From: CAVTND01 sp963735955
GTDB taxonomy: Bacteria > Pseudomonadota > Gammaproteobacteria > Burkholderiales > Burkholderiaceae_F
DNA: 64,000 bases
Direction: 5' to 3'
Assembly (NCBI GenBank): GCA_963735955.1
Contig: CAVTND010000012.1
Span: 310,001 to 374,000, forward strand
The notes beneath the pieces were generated by a model. That model ran no database searches and was not told the origin of the DNA. It saw only the letters and a program-made list of their open reading frames with translations. A program made the position numbers and the translations under genes. Position 1 is the stretch's first letter. Each line of letters opens with the position of its first letter. Positions 40,793 through 50,663 of the stretch are shown here, piece by piece.

Positions 40793-41671
40793 GTGCTGGA
40801 ATTTCTCTTCAGGCGGATCGCGGCGCTGCCATTGGCGACTGTGCACGCGATCGGCGGCGCGCTCGGCAGACTTGTCTTCTGGCTGTCACCAACTTACCGA
40901 CGCCGACTGATCGACAACCTGGCGCATGCCGGATATGACGACGCCGCCCTGACTCGATCTGCCGCACGCGAGGCCGGCAAGCAGGCACTTGAAACGCCCT
41001 GGATCTGGATGCGGCCGAGCGCCGGCATTATCGAGCGCACGGAAGTCGCGGACATGGCGCTGCTCGATGCCGCGCTCGCGGATGGACGCCCCGTCATGTT
41101 CCTGCCGCCGCATCTCGGCAGTTTCGAAGTCACGGCACAGTTCTATGCCGCATTCCGTCCGGAAGCGAAGACGCGGCCGATGACGGTGCTGTACCGGATT
41201 CCTCGCAAGTCCGTCCTGCGACACATCGTCGAGACTGGCCGCGCTGCTGAAGGCCTGAAGCTCGCCCCGGCCGAGATCCGCGGGGTCAGGATGCTGATGA
41301 AGGCGATGCGCGATTGCGAGGTCGTCGGCATCCTGCCCGACCAGGTTCCTTCGCAGGGCGAAGGGGTATGGGCGCCGTTTTTCGGGCGCTGGGCCTACAC
41401 CATGACGCTGCCGGCGCGGCTTGCGCGCCAGTACAAAGCCATCGTTTTGTTTGTATATGGAGAACGATTGACGCACGGCCGTGGATGGCGCATCCACTTC
41501 CGACGACTGACGGAGCCGTTGACAGGTGAGGCCGCACACGACGCTGCGATCATGAATCGAGGACTGGAAGCACTGATTCGCGAACGTCCTGCGCAATATC
41601 TTTGGGGCTACAACCGCTACAAGGTGCCGGCCGGCGCTGGGCCGCCCCCGACCGAGACGCCGGCGCCGTGA
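40793..41671 (+). CDS. Lipid A biosynthesis acyltransferase (LpxL/HtrB family)
   Basis: 292 residues. N-terminal membrane anchor (FLFRRIAALPLATVHAIGG), SPTYRRRLIDNLAHAGY, and the catalytic HX4E motif in PPHLGSFEV; later VGILPDQVPSQGEGVWAPFF GR and ERPAQYLWGYNRYKVP. Transfers a secondary acyl chain to lipid A at the inner membrane. The GTG at 40793 gives a typical N-terminus, without a clear SD. It overlaps the next acyltransferase by 4 bp, so two late acyl transfers are encoded together. Confidence 0.9.
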   Translation: MLEFLFRRIAALPLATVHAIGGALGRLVFWLSPTYRRRLIDNLAHAGYDDAALTRSAAREAGKQALETPWIWMRPSAGIIERTEVADMALLDAALADGRPVMFLPPHLGSFEVTAQFYAAFRPEAKTRPMTVLYRIPRKSVLRHIVETGRAAEGLKLAPAEIRGVRMLMKAMRDCEVVGILPDQVPSQGEGVWAPFFGRWAYTMTLPARLARQYKAIVLFVYGERLTHGRGWRIHFRRLTEPLTGEAAHDAAIMNRGLEALIRERPAQYLWGYNRYKVPAGAGPPPTETPAP

Positions 41672-42543
41672 AAGCCTACTTCGCCCGTCTGGCGATCTCG
41701 CTAATCAGTCTGACCGGCACCCTGTCGCAGCGCATGCGGACCGAAATCGCCGCGGTGGTGTCCGACGTCTTCTGGTTCATTGCGCGGCCACGGCGCCGCG
41801 TGACGTTGACCAACCTCCGCCTGTGCTTCCCGGACAAGACTGACAAGGAGCGGCTGCGCATGGGGCGACAGGCGTTCCGCAACATTGTCCGCGCCGCGCT
41901 CGATCATTCGGTGCTCTGGACCGCCGACCGCCAGACGATCGAAAGCTATGTGAAGGTGGAGGGGGCAGAGCATGTGTTCGATCCGGCCAATCGGCCCTTG
42001 ATCATGGTTGCGCCGCATTTCCTCGGGCTCGATGCCGGCGGTGTGCGCGTCAACACGCTTGTGCGCGGCTGTTCGATTTACTCGCGCCAGAAGAACCCGG
42101 TCTGGGATGCCTGGTTGCTCAAGGCGCGACGCCGCTTCAACGAGCCGGTACTGATGCCGCGGCAGGGGCTCAACATGCGCGAGCTGATCCGCACAGTGAA
42201 GGAAAATCTGCCGCTCTACTACCTGCCCGATGTGGATCTCGGCCTCACCAATTCAATCTTCGTACCCTTCTACGGTGTCAATGCAGCCACCATTCCGATG
42301 GTGTCGCGGCTTGCGCGACTGACCGGGGCCCGCGTGGTGATGGCGGTCACCGAAATGACGCGGCACGGCTATGTGCTGCACTTCGATCCGCCCTGGCCGG
42401 ACTTTCCTGGCGCGTCGATCGAGGAGGACACTGCGCGCATGAACCGGGAGATCGAGCGCTGGATCGGGCGCCTGCCCGAGCAATATCTGTGGTCGCACAA
42501 GCGCTTCAAGACCCGGCCGCCGGGCGAGCCGAGTGTGTATTGA
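41668..42543 (+). CDS. Second lipid A acyltransferase (LpxL/LpxM family)
   Basis: 291 residues. GTG start at 41668 overlaps the preceding stop (GTGA). N-terminal hydrophobic segment, RPRRRVTLTNLRLCFPDKTD, catalytic HX4D in APHFLGLDAGGVR, YSRQKNPVWDAWLLKARRRF, LPLYYLPDVDLGLTNSIFVP FYGV and a closing LPEQYLWSHKRFKTRPPGE. Same fold and role as its neighbour but a different acyl position or chain is expected. Intact. Followed by dapF after 44 bp. Confidence 0.9.
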   Translation: MKAYFARLAISLISLTGTLSQRMRTEIAAVVSDVFWFIARPRRRVTLTNLRLCFPDKTDKERLRMGRQAFRNIVRAALDHSVLWTADRQTIESYVKVEGAEHVFDPANRPLIMVAPHFLGLDAGGVRVNTLVRGCSIYSRQKNPVWDAWLLKARRRFNEPVLMPRQGLNMRELIRTVKENLPLYYLPDVDLGLTNSIFVPFYGVNAATIPMVSRLARLTGARVVMAVTEMTRHGYVLHFDPPWPDFPGASIEEDTARMNREIERWIGRLPEQYLWSHKRFKTRPPGEPSVY

Positions 42544-42587
42544 TGCGGGCCGATGCATCAGCGTGTCGCCCGCGGCGATAATCGGGC

Positions 42588-43464
42588 ATGAGACTGCGAT
42601 TTACCAAGATGCAGGGCGCCGGCAACGACTTCGTGATGCTGAACGGCGTGGCCCAGAAGATTGAACTTTCGCGCGAGCAATTGCGGGCACTGGCCGATCG
42701 ACGGTTCGGGGTCGGCGCCGATCAGATTCTCGTCGTCGAACCCTCGCTCCGCGCCCGATGTTGATTTTCGTTATCGCATCTTCAACAGCGACGGCGGCGA
42801 GGTCGAACAGTGCGGCAATGGCGCGCGGGCGTTCGTCAAGTTCGTGCACGACGAAGGCCTGAGCATCAAACCTACGATCCGAGTCGAGACGATGTCGGGT
42901 GTCATCGAGCCACGCCTGCAGGCGGACGGCGAAGTGACGGTCGACATGGGCGCACCGGTGTTCGAGCCGGCGTCAGTGCCGTTCGATTCGGAAGGGCTCA
43001 CGCCTCTCTCCGTGCATCTCGACCGGGTTTGGCCGCTGTCCGTGCACGGCCGAGAAATCCGGATGTCGGTGCTTTCGATGGGCAACCCGCACGCCGTCCA
43101 ACAGGTCGCGCATGTCGACGAGGCGCACGTCACCAAGGACGGTCCGGTGATCGAGAATCACAGCCGATTCCCGCAGCGGGTCAATGCTGGTTTCATGGAA
43201 GTGGTCGACCGGCACCATGTCCGGCTGCGGGTCTGGGAACGCGGTGCCGGCGAGACACTGGCCTGCGGAACCGGTGCTTGCGCTGCGGCCGTCACCGGCA
43301 TCCGACGGGGCCTGCTTGATTCTCCGGTTGTGGTTGATACACGGGGCGGGCGTCTTACGATCGCCTGGGACGGACTTGATCGCGGGTTGGATCTGAATGA
43401 GCCGCGTCCGGTGCTGATGACCGGGCCCGCCCTCAAGGTGTACGACGGCGAAATTGAAATCTGA
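42588..43464 (+). CDS. dapF: Diaminopimelate epimerase (one frame change near 42750)
   Basis: About 291 residues after removing one extra C near 42750 (joining GADQILVVEPS to SAPDVDFRYRIFNSDGGE). Converts LL-DAP to meso-DAP for lysine and peptidoglycan. Both catalytic cysteines are present, CGNGARAFVKF and CGTGACAAAV, together with TKMQGAGNDFVMLN, MGNPHAVQ and the E-R-GAGET segment (VWERGAGETLACG). An essential gene, so the break is almost certainly a sequence error. Start ATG 42588. Confidence 0.93.
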
Positions 43465-43475
43465 CGAGGCGAATG

Positions 43476-44132
43476 ATGCAAGCACAGGACATAGCCCGCT
43501 ACCTGACTGAACACGCAGATTTCTTCGAGCAGCATCCGGAGCTGCTGGCGGGCATGCAACTGCCGCATCCGCACAGTGGTCAGGCCATCTCGTTGGCAGA
43601 GCGCCAGTCGATGATGTTGCGCGAACGCATCAAGGGTCTTGAAGCGCGGGTTGCCGAACTGGTTCGCCACGGCCAGGAAAACGACGCCATCGCCGACAAA
43701 CTGGTGCTTTGGACGCGTTCTTTGCTGCTGGCTTCGGATACCGGCGATCTTCCGGCGATTCTGGTGACCGAACTGCAACAGGTATTCAGCGTTCCGTTCG
43801 CCGCGCTGCGCCTGTGGCGCGTGCAGCCGGATTATTCCGACCTTGATTGCGCACGACCGGTAAGCGGCGACACCGTGACGCTCGCCGACAGCATGCGGCT
43901 GCCGTTCTGCGGTTCCAATGTTGGCTTCGAGCCGGCGTCCTGGCTGTCCGATGCCGGCGTGGTGAAGAGCCTGGCCTTGCTGCCGCTGCGAGTCGGAGCC
44001 GAGCCAGCAACCTTCGGCCTGCTGGTGCTCGGCTCGCCCGACAAGGACAGGTTCCAGGCCGCAATGGGCACCGCGTTTCTCGAGCGCATCGCCGAGCTGG
44101 CCAGTGCCGCGCTCGCACGACTGCGGACGTAG
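43476..44132 (+). CDS. DUF484 family protein
   Basis: 218 residues. Start MQAQDIARYLTEHADFFEQH PELLAGMQLPHPHSGQAISL, the typical DUF484 opening, then a coiled coil (LAERQSMMLRERIKGLEARV) and a GAF-like domain to the end (LPLRVGAEPATFGLLVLGSP D). Conserved between dapF and xerC in beta- and gammaproteobacteria; function unknown. Intact; 11 bp after dapF and ~20 bp before xerC, so in one operon. Confidence 0.9.
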   Translation: MQAQDIARYLTEHADFFEQHPELLAGMQLPHPHSGQAISLAERQSMMLRERIKGLEARVAELVRHGQENDAIADKLVLWTRSLLLASDTGDLPAILVTELQQVFSVPFAALRLWRVQPDYSDLDCARPVSGDTVTLADSMRLPFCGSNVGFEPASWLSDAGVVKSLALLPLRVGAEPATFGLLVLGSPDKDRFQAAMGTAFLERIAELASAALARLRT

Positions 44133-44153
44133 TTCGGGTGGTCCTGGACCTCG

Positions 44154-45134
44154 ATGAAGCCCGCGCATCGCACGCGCACTGAGATGCCCGCCGCTAACTC
44201 TGACGAGAGCGCGCCTGCTCCGATCCAGCGCTTCCTGGAGGAGCTGCGCACGCAACGACGGGCCTCGCCGCACACACTCTCGGCGTATCACCGCGACCTG
44301 CTCCGGCTTGGAGAATTGGCTGCGGGTCGACCATTATCCGAACTCGGCGTGACCGAGGTGCGCGCCTGCCTTGCCCGGTTGCATGCTGCCGGTCGTGCAC
44401 CGGCGTCGTTGGCTCGGACGCTCTCGGCCTGGCGCTCGTTCTATCAATGGCTGATTGATCGGGGCGAGGCGAAATCCAATCCGGTTTCTGGCGTGCGCGC
44501 CCCGAAGCGGGCGCGCCGCCTGCCGAAGGCGCTGTCCGCCGACCAGGCTGTGCGCTTCGCTTCGCATCCGACCGATGGTTCATGGCAGGCATTGCGCGAT
44601 CGCGCCCTGATCGAGCTTCTGTATTCGAGCGGTCTTCGATTGTCCGAGCTCACATCGCTCGACTGGGGCCCGTTTCCAGCCGAGCGAACACAGCGTGCTT
44701 CGTTGAGCTGGATTGACTTGCGCGCCGGGGAAGCCACCGTCCTTGGCAAGGGCGGCAAGATGCGCACCGTGCCGATCGGCGCGCCCGCGCGTGCAGCACT
44801 TGCGGCGTGGCTCGAGCGGCGCGCGGACGTGCGCGGCTGTGACGAGCGCGCCTTGTTTGTTTCGGCGCGTGGCACCCGGCTCGCAGCGCGCAGCGTGCAA
44901 GCTCGGCTGGCGGTTATCGCGCGTCGCCTCGGCCTGGGCGTGCACGTTCATCCGCACGTTCTGCGCCATTCGTTCGCCTCGCACCTGCTGCAATCCAGCG
45001 GCGATCTGCGCGCGGTGCAGGAACTGCTCGGCCACGCCAACATCGCGACCACGCAGATCTACACCAAACTCGACTGGCAGCACCTCGCCAAGGCCTACGA
45101 CGCCGCGCATCCGCGCGCACGTCGCAAGCCATGA
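44154..45134 (+). CDS. xerC: Tyrosine recombinase XerC
   Basis: 326 residues. Resolves chromosome dimers at dif together with XerD. N-terminal SAM-like core-binding domain (IQRFLEELRTQRRASPHTLS AYHRDL). Catalytic set: Arg in YSSGLRLSELTSL, Lys in LGKGGKMRTVPIG, HxxR in HVLRHSFASHLL, His in LGHANIATTQIY, and the Tyr in TQIYTKLDW. The window has no integrase-like neighbours, so this is the housekeeping enzyme. The start may be 44154 or ATG 44184. Intact. Confidence 0.94.
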   Translation: MKPAHRTRTEMPAANSDESAPAPIQRFLEELRTQRRASPHTLSAYHRDLLRLGELAAGRPLSELGVTEVRACLARLHAAGRAPASLARTLSAWRSFYQWLIDRGEAKSNPVSGVRAPKRARRLPKALSADQAVRFASHPTDGSWQALRDRALIELLYSSGLRLSELTSLDWGPFPAERTQRASLSWIDLRAGEATVLGKGGKMRTVPIGAPARAALAAWLERRADVRGCDERALFVSARGTRLAARSVQARLAVIARRLGLGVHVHPHVLRHSFASHLLQSSGDLRAVQELLGHANIATTQIYTKLDWQHLAKAYDAAHPRARRKP

Positions 45135-45195
45135 GCGACGCGCGCTGCCTTTCGCTGTTGCCCACCAGATCAGTTCGCATGGCCCGGATCGCGTA

Positions 45196-46413
45196 ATGAG
45201 CGCGAAGATCATCCTGAAGCCGGGCAAGGAAAAGTCCCTGCTGCGCCGACACCCGTGGATTTACGCCACGGCGATTGCGCGGATCGATGGCAAGGCGGCG
45301 TAGCGGTGCCACAGTCTCGATCCAGGCGCATGACGGCAGATTCCTGGCCTGGGGCGCGTGGTCGCCGGCCTCGGCGATTCGCGCGCGGGTGTGGAGTTTT
45401 GCCGAGGCGGAGCCGATCGATGCCGGCGAGCTGGCACGCCGAGTCCACGCCGCGGTGGTGGCACGCGCGCGCGATCGCGCGGGACAGCGATGCCGTTCGC
45501 CTCGTTTTCGGTGAGTCTGATCGGCTGCCCGGCCTGGTGGTTGACCGCTACGGCGATCAGCTGGTTACCCAGTTCCAGTCGGCTGGCGTGGATGCCTGGC
45601 GCGAAACTCTGGTTGATGCTCTCGTCGCCGCGACCGGCTGCACCCAGGTATTCGACCGCTCGGACGGCGCGATCCGTGCGCGCGAAGGTCTGGCCGCGAT
45701 CTCCGGCGTATTGCGTGGGGCCGAGCCGGCCGAACGCGATCGAAATCGTCGAACACGGATTGCGTTTCCTGGTCGATGTCCGGCGCGGCCACAAGACCGG
45801 CTTCTACATCGATCAACGCGACAACCGCCGCCTCGCGCGCGAACTTGCCGCCGAGTTCGCTCCGGGACAAGGGCCGCGCGCCGCGCGGCCTCAATTGTTT
45901 TGCTACACGGGAGGGTTCTCGATTGCGATGCTGGCCGGCGGCGCCGCGTCAGTGCACTCGGTTGACTCGTCGGCCGATGCGCTTGCACTGGCGGCCGAAC
46001 ACGTCCGGATCAACGGGCTGAACGAGGGCGCCGCAGTCTGGGAACAGGCCGATGCTTTCGAGGCGCTGCGCCGGTTGAACGCAGCTGGCGAGAAATTCGA
46101 CCTGATCGTGCTCGACCCGCCCAAGTTTGCCTCCAGCCACCACCATGTCGATCGGGCAGCGCGAGCCTACAAGGACATTAACCTGCAGGCACTGCGCTTG
46201 CTCGCGCCGGGCGGCACGCTGTTGAGCTTTTCCTGTTCCGGCGCCATTGATTCGGACCTGTTCCAGAAGATCGCCGCCGGCGCCGTGTTCGATGCCAGGG
46301 TCGATGCCTGGCTGTTGGCCAGACTGGCTGCGGGCGCCGACCATCCGCTGATGATGACGGTCCCCGAGTCCGAGTACCTGAAAGGATTGCGACTCCAGCG
46401 CGCGGACGGGTAA
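45196..46413 (+). CDS. rlmI: 23S rRNA m5C1962 methyltransferase, RlmI-like (three frame changes)
   Basis: About 404 residues after removing three extra bases near 45300, 45475 and 45740. N-terminal PUA domain: ILKPGKEKSLLRRHPWIYAT AI, then SGATVSIQAHDGRFLAWGAW; middle SDAVRLVFGESDRLPGLVVD RYGDQL; methyltransferase domain: GHKTGFYIDQRDNRRLA, FCYTGGFSIAMLAGGAASVH SVD, and IVLDPPKFASS with the catalytic-loop NPP-type motif; C-terminal DHPLMMTVPESEYLKGLRLQ. The order PUA - EEHEE - Rossmann is that of RlmI. Start ATG 45196. Confidence 0.85.
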
Positions 46414-46570
46414 TGCTTGGGCCGTTGTTGCTCGGGCCGGCGGGCACTGCACGTTCGGCGCTCTCACCGATGGTTCCGGAACCGGGCCGCGGATCGCGCC
46501 GCTGACTGTGTCGTCTTGATCCTCTACACTACGCGCCCTTTTTTATGGCGGCCGTTCTGGCGCCTCTGCA

Positions 46571-47675
46571 ATGAATGCATCGACTCAATCCCAGGTCCCG
46601 GTGACCGTGCTGACCGGCTTTCTCGGCGCCGGCAAGACGACTCTGCTCAATCGCATCCTGACCGAACAGCACGGGCGCAAGATCGCGGTCATCGAGAACG
46701 AGTTCGGACCGGAGGGCATCGACAACGAGTTGCTGGTGGCCGACACCGACGAGCAGATTGTCGAGATGAACAACGGCTGCATCTGCTGCACGGTGCGCGG
46801 TGATCTGGTGCGCATCCTGACCGATCTGAAGGCCAAGCGGCAATCGAACGAGCTCGATTTCGAGCGCGTCATCATCGAGACAACCGGCATGGCCAACCCG
46901 GGGCCGGTCACGCAGACCTTCTTCATCGAAGACGATATCGCCTCTTACTACCTGCTCGACGCGGTGATCACGGTGGTCGATGCCAAGCATGGGCACGACA
47001 CGCTCGACGCCCAGCCAGAGGCGCAGAACCAGGTCGGCTTTGCCGATCGGATCCTGATGTCGAAGACGGATCTGGTGTCGGCCGGCGATGCGCAGTCGTT
47101 GCGGGAACGTCTGGTGCGCATGAACCCGCGCGCGCCGATCAAGGCGGTGAACTTCGGCCAGGTGCCGATCGCCGAGGTGCTCGATCTGCGCGGCTTCAAC
47201 CTGAACGCGATTCTGGACATCGACCCGCAGTTTCTGGCCGGCGAGCATCCGGACGCGGCCGCGTCGAAGTCCAAGGCAGGAGAGTCTGGTGGGCATGGCC
47301 TGATCAGTGCATGACGATCAGCGGGCATGATCACGACCATGGCCACGAGGATGAGCACCACCATCACCACCACGACGATGCGATCAAGGCCTTCGTGTTC
47401 CAGTCGCGCAAGCCGTTCGATCGCGCCAAGCTCGAGGAGTACATGGGAGCGCTGACTCAGGTTTACGGGCCCGACATGCTTCGGTATAAAGGCGTGCTTT
47501 TCATGGACGGGACCAACCGTCGCATGATCTTCCAGGGCGTGCACATGCTGATGGGAGCCGATGTCGGGCGCCCGTGGGGCAGCAATGAAAAGCCTTCGAG
47601 CAAGATGTTTTCATCGGTCGCAACCTGCCGAAGGAAGCGATCCTCAAAGGACTCGAAGCGTGCCTGGCGCGCTGA
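46571..47675 (+). CDS. CobW/ZNG-type zinc metallochaperone GTPase (two frame changes)
   Basis: About 367 residues across breaks near 47295 and 47606. G-domain: Walker A GFLGAGKTT, zinc-binding motif NGCICCTV (CxCC), EFGPEGIDNELL, VIIETTGMANPGPVTQTFF, and SKTDLV as the guanine-binding loop. A His/Asp/Glu-rich metal loop (HDHDHGHEDEHHHHHHDD) joins it to the C-terminal CobW_C domain (KAFVFQSRKPFDRAKLEEYM, NLPKEAILKGLEACLAR). Delivers zinc or a related metal to client proteins. It lies directly before dksA, a zinc-finger family gene, as in other beta-proteobacteria. Confidence 0.88.
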
Positions 47676-47728
47676 AGTCTGTTCCCACGAACCAGTCCAA
47701 CGAACCATGTGGCATGAGGTAGAAGCGG

Positions 47729-48627
47729 ATGGCTGCAGCAAAGAAGGCACCGGCCAAGAAAGTCGGCAAAGCCCGCGGCGAAGAAGCCGGCGGCGAAGAA
47801 ACCGGTCGCGAAGAAAGTCGCTGTCAAGAAGCCGGTTGGGAAGAAGACTCCGCCCAAGGTCAAGCCGGCCAAGAAGCCGGCCAAGCCAGCGTCGCTAGCG
47901 AAGCCCGCGAAGCAGACCAAGCCGGTGACGGCGTCCAAGGCGGCACCGGTCGTCAAGGCGGCTCCAGCCGCAAAAGGGGCTGCAAGTCCCGCCGCCCCGG
48001 TCGCAAAAGCGCCTGTCGCCCAAGGCCCTGGCCCGGGCGGCGCGCGTTGAACGAGCGGCCATGATCCCAGTGGCGGCGCCGGCACCGCTCACTCCGCCGC
48101 ACCGCTGGCCGCCAAGCCGGCGGCCGGAGCCGAGCAAGAAGGATCTGGCCGCCGCGCACGAATACCTGCTGGCGCGCTCAGCCACCCGCAGCGAGGCGCC
48201 GGTCATGGTCAATGGCAAGCGCCTGCCGTCCGAGGGCGAGCTGTTGAAGATGTCGGATGCGGACTACATGAATGAATCGCAACTGGCGTTCTTCAAGCAC
48301 CGCCTGCAGCAAATGGAGCGCGAGCTGCTGCAAAACGCCGACGAAACGACCGAGCATTTGCGCGAAACGGTGATCGTTCCGGACCCGGCCGACCGCGCGA
48401 CGATCGAAGAAGAACATGCGTTCGAACTGCGCACGCGCGATCGCGAACGCAAGCTGCTGAAGAAAGTGCAGCAGTCGATCGCTGCTATCGACAGCGGTGA
48501 CTACGGCTACTGCGAAGAAACCGGCGACCCGATCGGCATTCCGCGATTGCTCGCGCGCCCGACTGCGACGCTGTCGCTCGAAGCGCAGCAGCGCCGTGAA
48601 TTGAAGCAGAAGATGTACGGAGACTGA
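47729..48627 (+). CDS. dksA: RNA polymerase-binding transcription factor DksA with long Lys/Ala/Pro-rich N-tail (frame changes in tail)
   Basis: About 299 residues. From ATG 47729 an N-terminal ~100-residue tail reads KKPAAKKPVAKKVAVKKPVG and on, basic and low-complexity, with frame changes near 47768 and between 48040 and 48130. The core from about 48250 is intact: YMNESQLAFFKHRLQQMERE LLQNADETTEHL, DPADRATIEEEHAFELRTRD RERKLLKKVQQSI, GDYGYCEETGDPIGIPRLLA RPTATLSLEAQQRRELKQKM. The zinc-finger keeps only one of four cysteines (C-x2-T ... no CxxC), the form common in beta-proteobacteria. Mediates the ppGpp response at promoters. Confidence 0.9.
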
Positions 48628-48628
48628 G

Positions 48629-48647
48629 ACGCTGCGCGTCCCAGCGT
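48629..48647 (+). terminator. Weak hairpin after dksA
   Basis: ACGCTG-N7-CAGCGT forms a 6-bp stem right after the dksA stop, followed by TAGTT. A weak terminator candidate. Confidence 0.35.
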
Positions 48648-49138
48648 TAGTTACCGCTGCCAAGGCACTGTGGGCAGGTGGGCGTGAAGCCAGGCGCCTC
48701 AATGTTCTGCTGGATGACCCTTACGGCGCTGTACTACCGCCTGACCGCGGCGGTCGCAGCCGCACTGAGGCGGCACGCTGGGGTGCTTGGTGGGCAGTGC
48801 GGACTGGGCGGTCCCGGCTACTTCATCCAAACGGGAGACATCCCGTGTAGCCGACAGGCGGGATAGCACCCCAGATCGACGGTTAGCGCTATAGGGAAAG
48901 TTGTTACTATCGAGCGGCATCCAGGCTTGCAGCCACTTGTTTGCGCGGCTTAGACGCGCCGTGCAAGTTTGGACGCCACCGGATGTTTTTCGGGTGATCC
49001 GGCGGTAATGCTCGTCGGGCAGTGATTCCCGCGACCGGCTCAGGCGCGAGATGGGGCTTGGGACGAAGCTGAGCGGGTTTGACTCACTGGGTTGCATTCG
49101 CATTTCAACGGAACCTGAACTCGGAACGGAAGCACAGA
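48648..49138. other. 491-bp intergenic stretch without recognised gene
   Basis: No supported coding region. I see an imperfect hairpin near 48970-49010 (CCACCGGAT/ATCCGGCGG) and an AT-richer patch (TTGTTACTATC near 48900) that could hold a promoter. Open frames here are short and lack family character. Confidence 0.4.
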
Positions 49139-50606
49139 GTGGTTTTTTCTTTCTTCAAGAAAGATCCAAAGGACGGAGCCGAACGCGCCTCCGGCGACAA
49201 GTCCGGCGCGCGCTCTGCCAAGACGGTCGGGCGACCGCTCCCAGGCCCGGTCAATCGCAATGCGGCTCGCCACCGCAGCCGCGCCCGACGAATACCGATA
49301 ACACGCTTGCCCGACAAGGACTCGCATCGCTCACTTGCGATCGAAACCGCGGCCAAGATCGACCCGATCGAGTCCGAGATGGCGCGCGATTTCATGCGCC
49401 CTGCCGGCAGCCAGTTTCCCAATTCGGCCGCGAACTCAACGCTTGGTCGACTTTCGCAGCAGCCGGTCGAGCCACCTCCCAAGCAGTCTGGCGAGTACAG
49501 CGGTCCGCCGACCCTCGGTGCGCGATCTCGAGATCCGGATGCCATCGATGACTGGCAGGGCAATGCCAATGCGATCGAGCTGCATGCCGAGGGCTCGGGC
49601 TCGGCAATCGAGGAAACGGCGATCCTGTTCGCCAACGGCCTGATCGAGCCCGCGGAATCCGGTCTGCGTACGGCGATCCAGGCCGATTCTCTCGGCGACT
49701 CCGCCCAGCGCGCCTGGCTGATGCTGTTCGAGCTGCTTCAGCAACGCGGCGACAAGGCGGGCTTCGACAACCTGACGATCGAGTACGTGCTGCGCTTTGA
49801 AAGTTCGCCGCCGGCGTGGATCGACTACAAGGACGAGCCGTTACTGGCCCCGGCCGGCAAGCCCGGTGTGGCCCCGGTGCCGACTGGCGGAGCGCCGATC
49901 GTTCACTTGCCCGAGACCATCGATGCCAATGTGGTCAAGGTGCTCGAGCAGCTGAAGAACCATTCGGTCAATCACCAGGCGCTGACGCTCGACGCCTCCA
50001 GCGTGCGCGCGATCGACCTGGTTGGGGCCGAACTGCTGCTGCGCGTGGTCAACGCGTTCAAGCGCGCCAGCCATGAACTCGTGGTGCAGGGCGCCGATCA
50101 GCTGATCACGCCGCTGCGCGCCGCGGTCGAACCCGGCCGCCGCGATCCGAGTGATGCCGGATGGATGCTGCTGCTTGAGGTTTATCGCCTGCTGATGAAG
50201 CAGCACGAGTTCGAGGACACCGGCATTCAGTACTGCATCACCTACGAGGTGTCGCCGCCGTCGTGGGAACCGCCACCGCCGAACCTGAAGACCGCGCGCG
50301 GCTGTACCGCAGGCGGTTACCTACACCGAAGACGAAATGCAATGGCGCGGCACGCTGCGCGCCGAGGGCGAGCCGCAGTTTGGCCGCCTGCTGAATGCAG
50401 CCAAGACCGAGAAGCAGCTTTCGATCGACTGCACCTACCTGAAGCGGGTCGAGTTCTCGACCGCGACTTCGCTGGTCAGCTTGCTGGCCAAGATCCGCCA
50501 GACCGGGGCGACCGTGCAGTTCCGCAATGTGAACACGCTGATCGACGCGCTGTTCTCACTGCTGGGTGTCGACGCCGTCGCGGAAGTCCAGTTGCGTCGG
50601 CTCTGA
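49139..50606 (+). CDS. STAS-domain protein upstream of hslV (one frame change near 50310)
   Basis: About 488 residues. GTG start at 49139 gives VVFSFFKKDPKDGAERASGD; the first ~120 residues are polar and disordered. Next a helical TPR-like part (LIEPAESGLRTAIQADSLGD SAQ...LMLFELLQQRGDKAGF). Then two STAS-like segments: VVKVLEQLKNHSVNHQALTL DASSVRAIDLVGAELLLRVV and, after the break, LLNAAKTEKQLSIDCTYLKR VEFSTATSLVSLL. STAS domains act in anti-sigma antagonists and membrane-lipid traffic; its role here is unknown. Conserved before hslV in Burkholderiales. Confidence 0.75.
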
Positions 50607-50663
50607 TCGCCCCTATCTAGGGCGTATCGTCGGCTTCCCGCCGGCCCGCGCCGGCGCTTCCCG

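Noticed and set aside
48648..49138. Possible small RNA or tRNA in the intergenic stretch
   Set aside because: No cloverleaf, promoter-terminator pair or conserved motif could be traced; only an imperfect hairpin.
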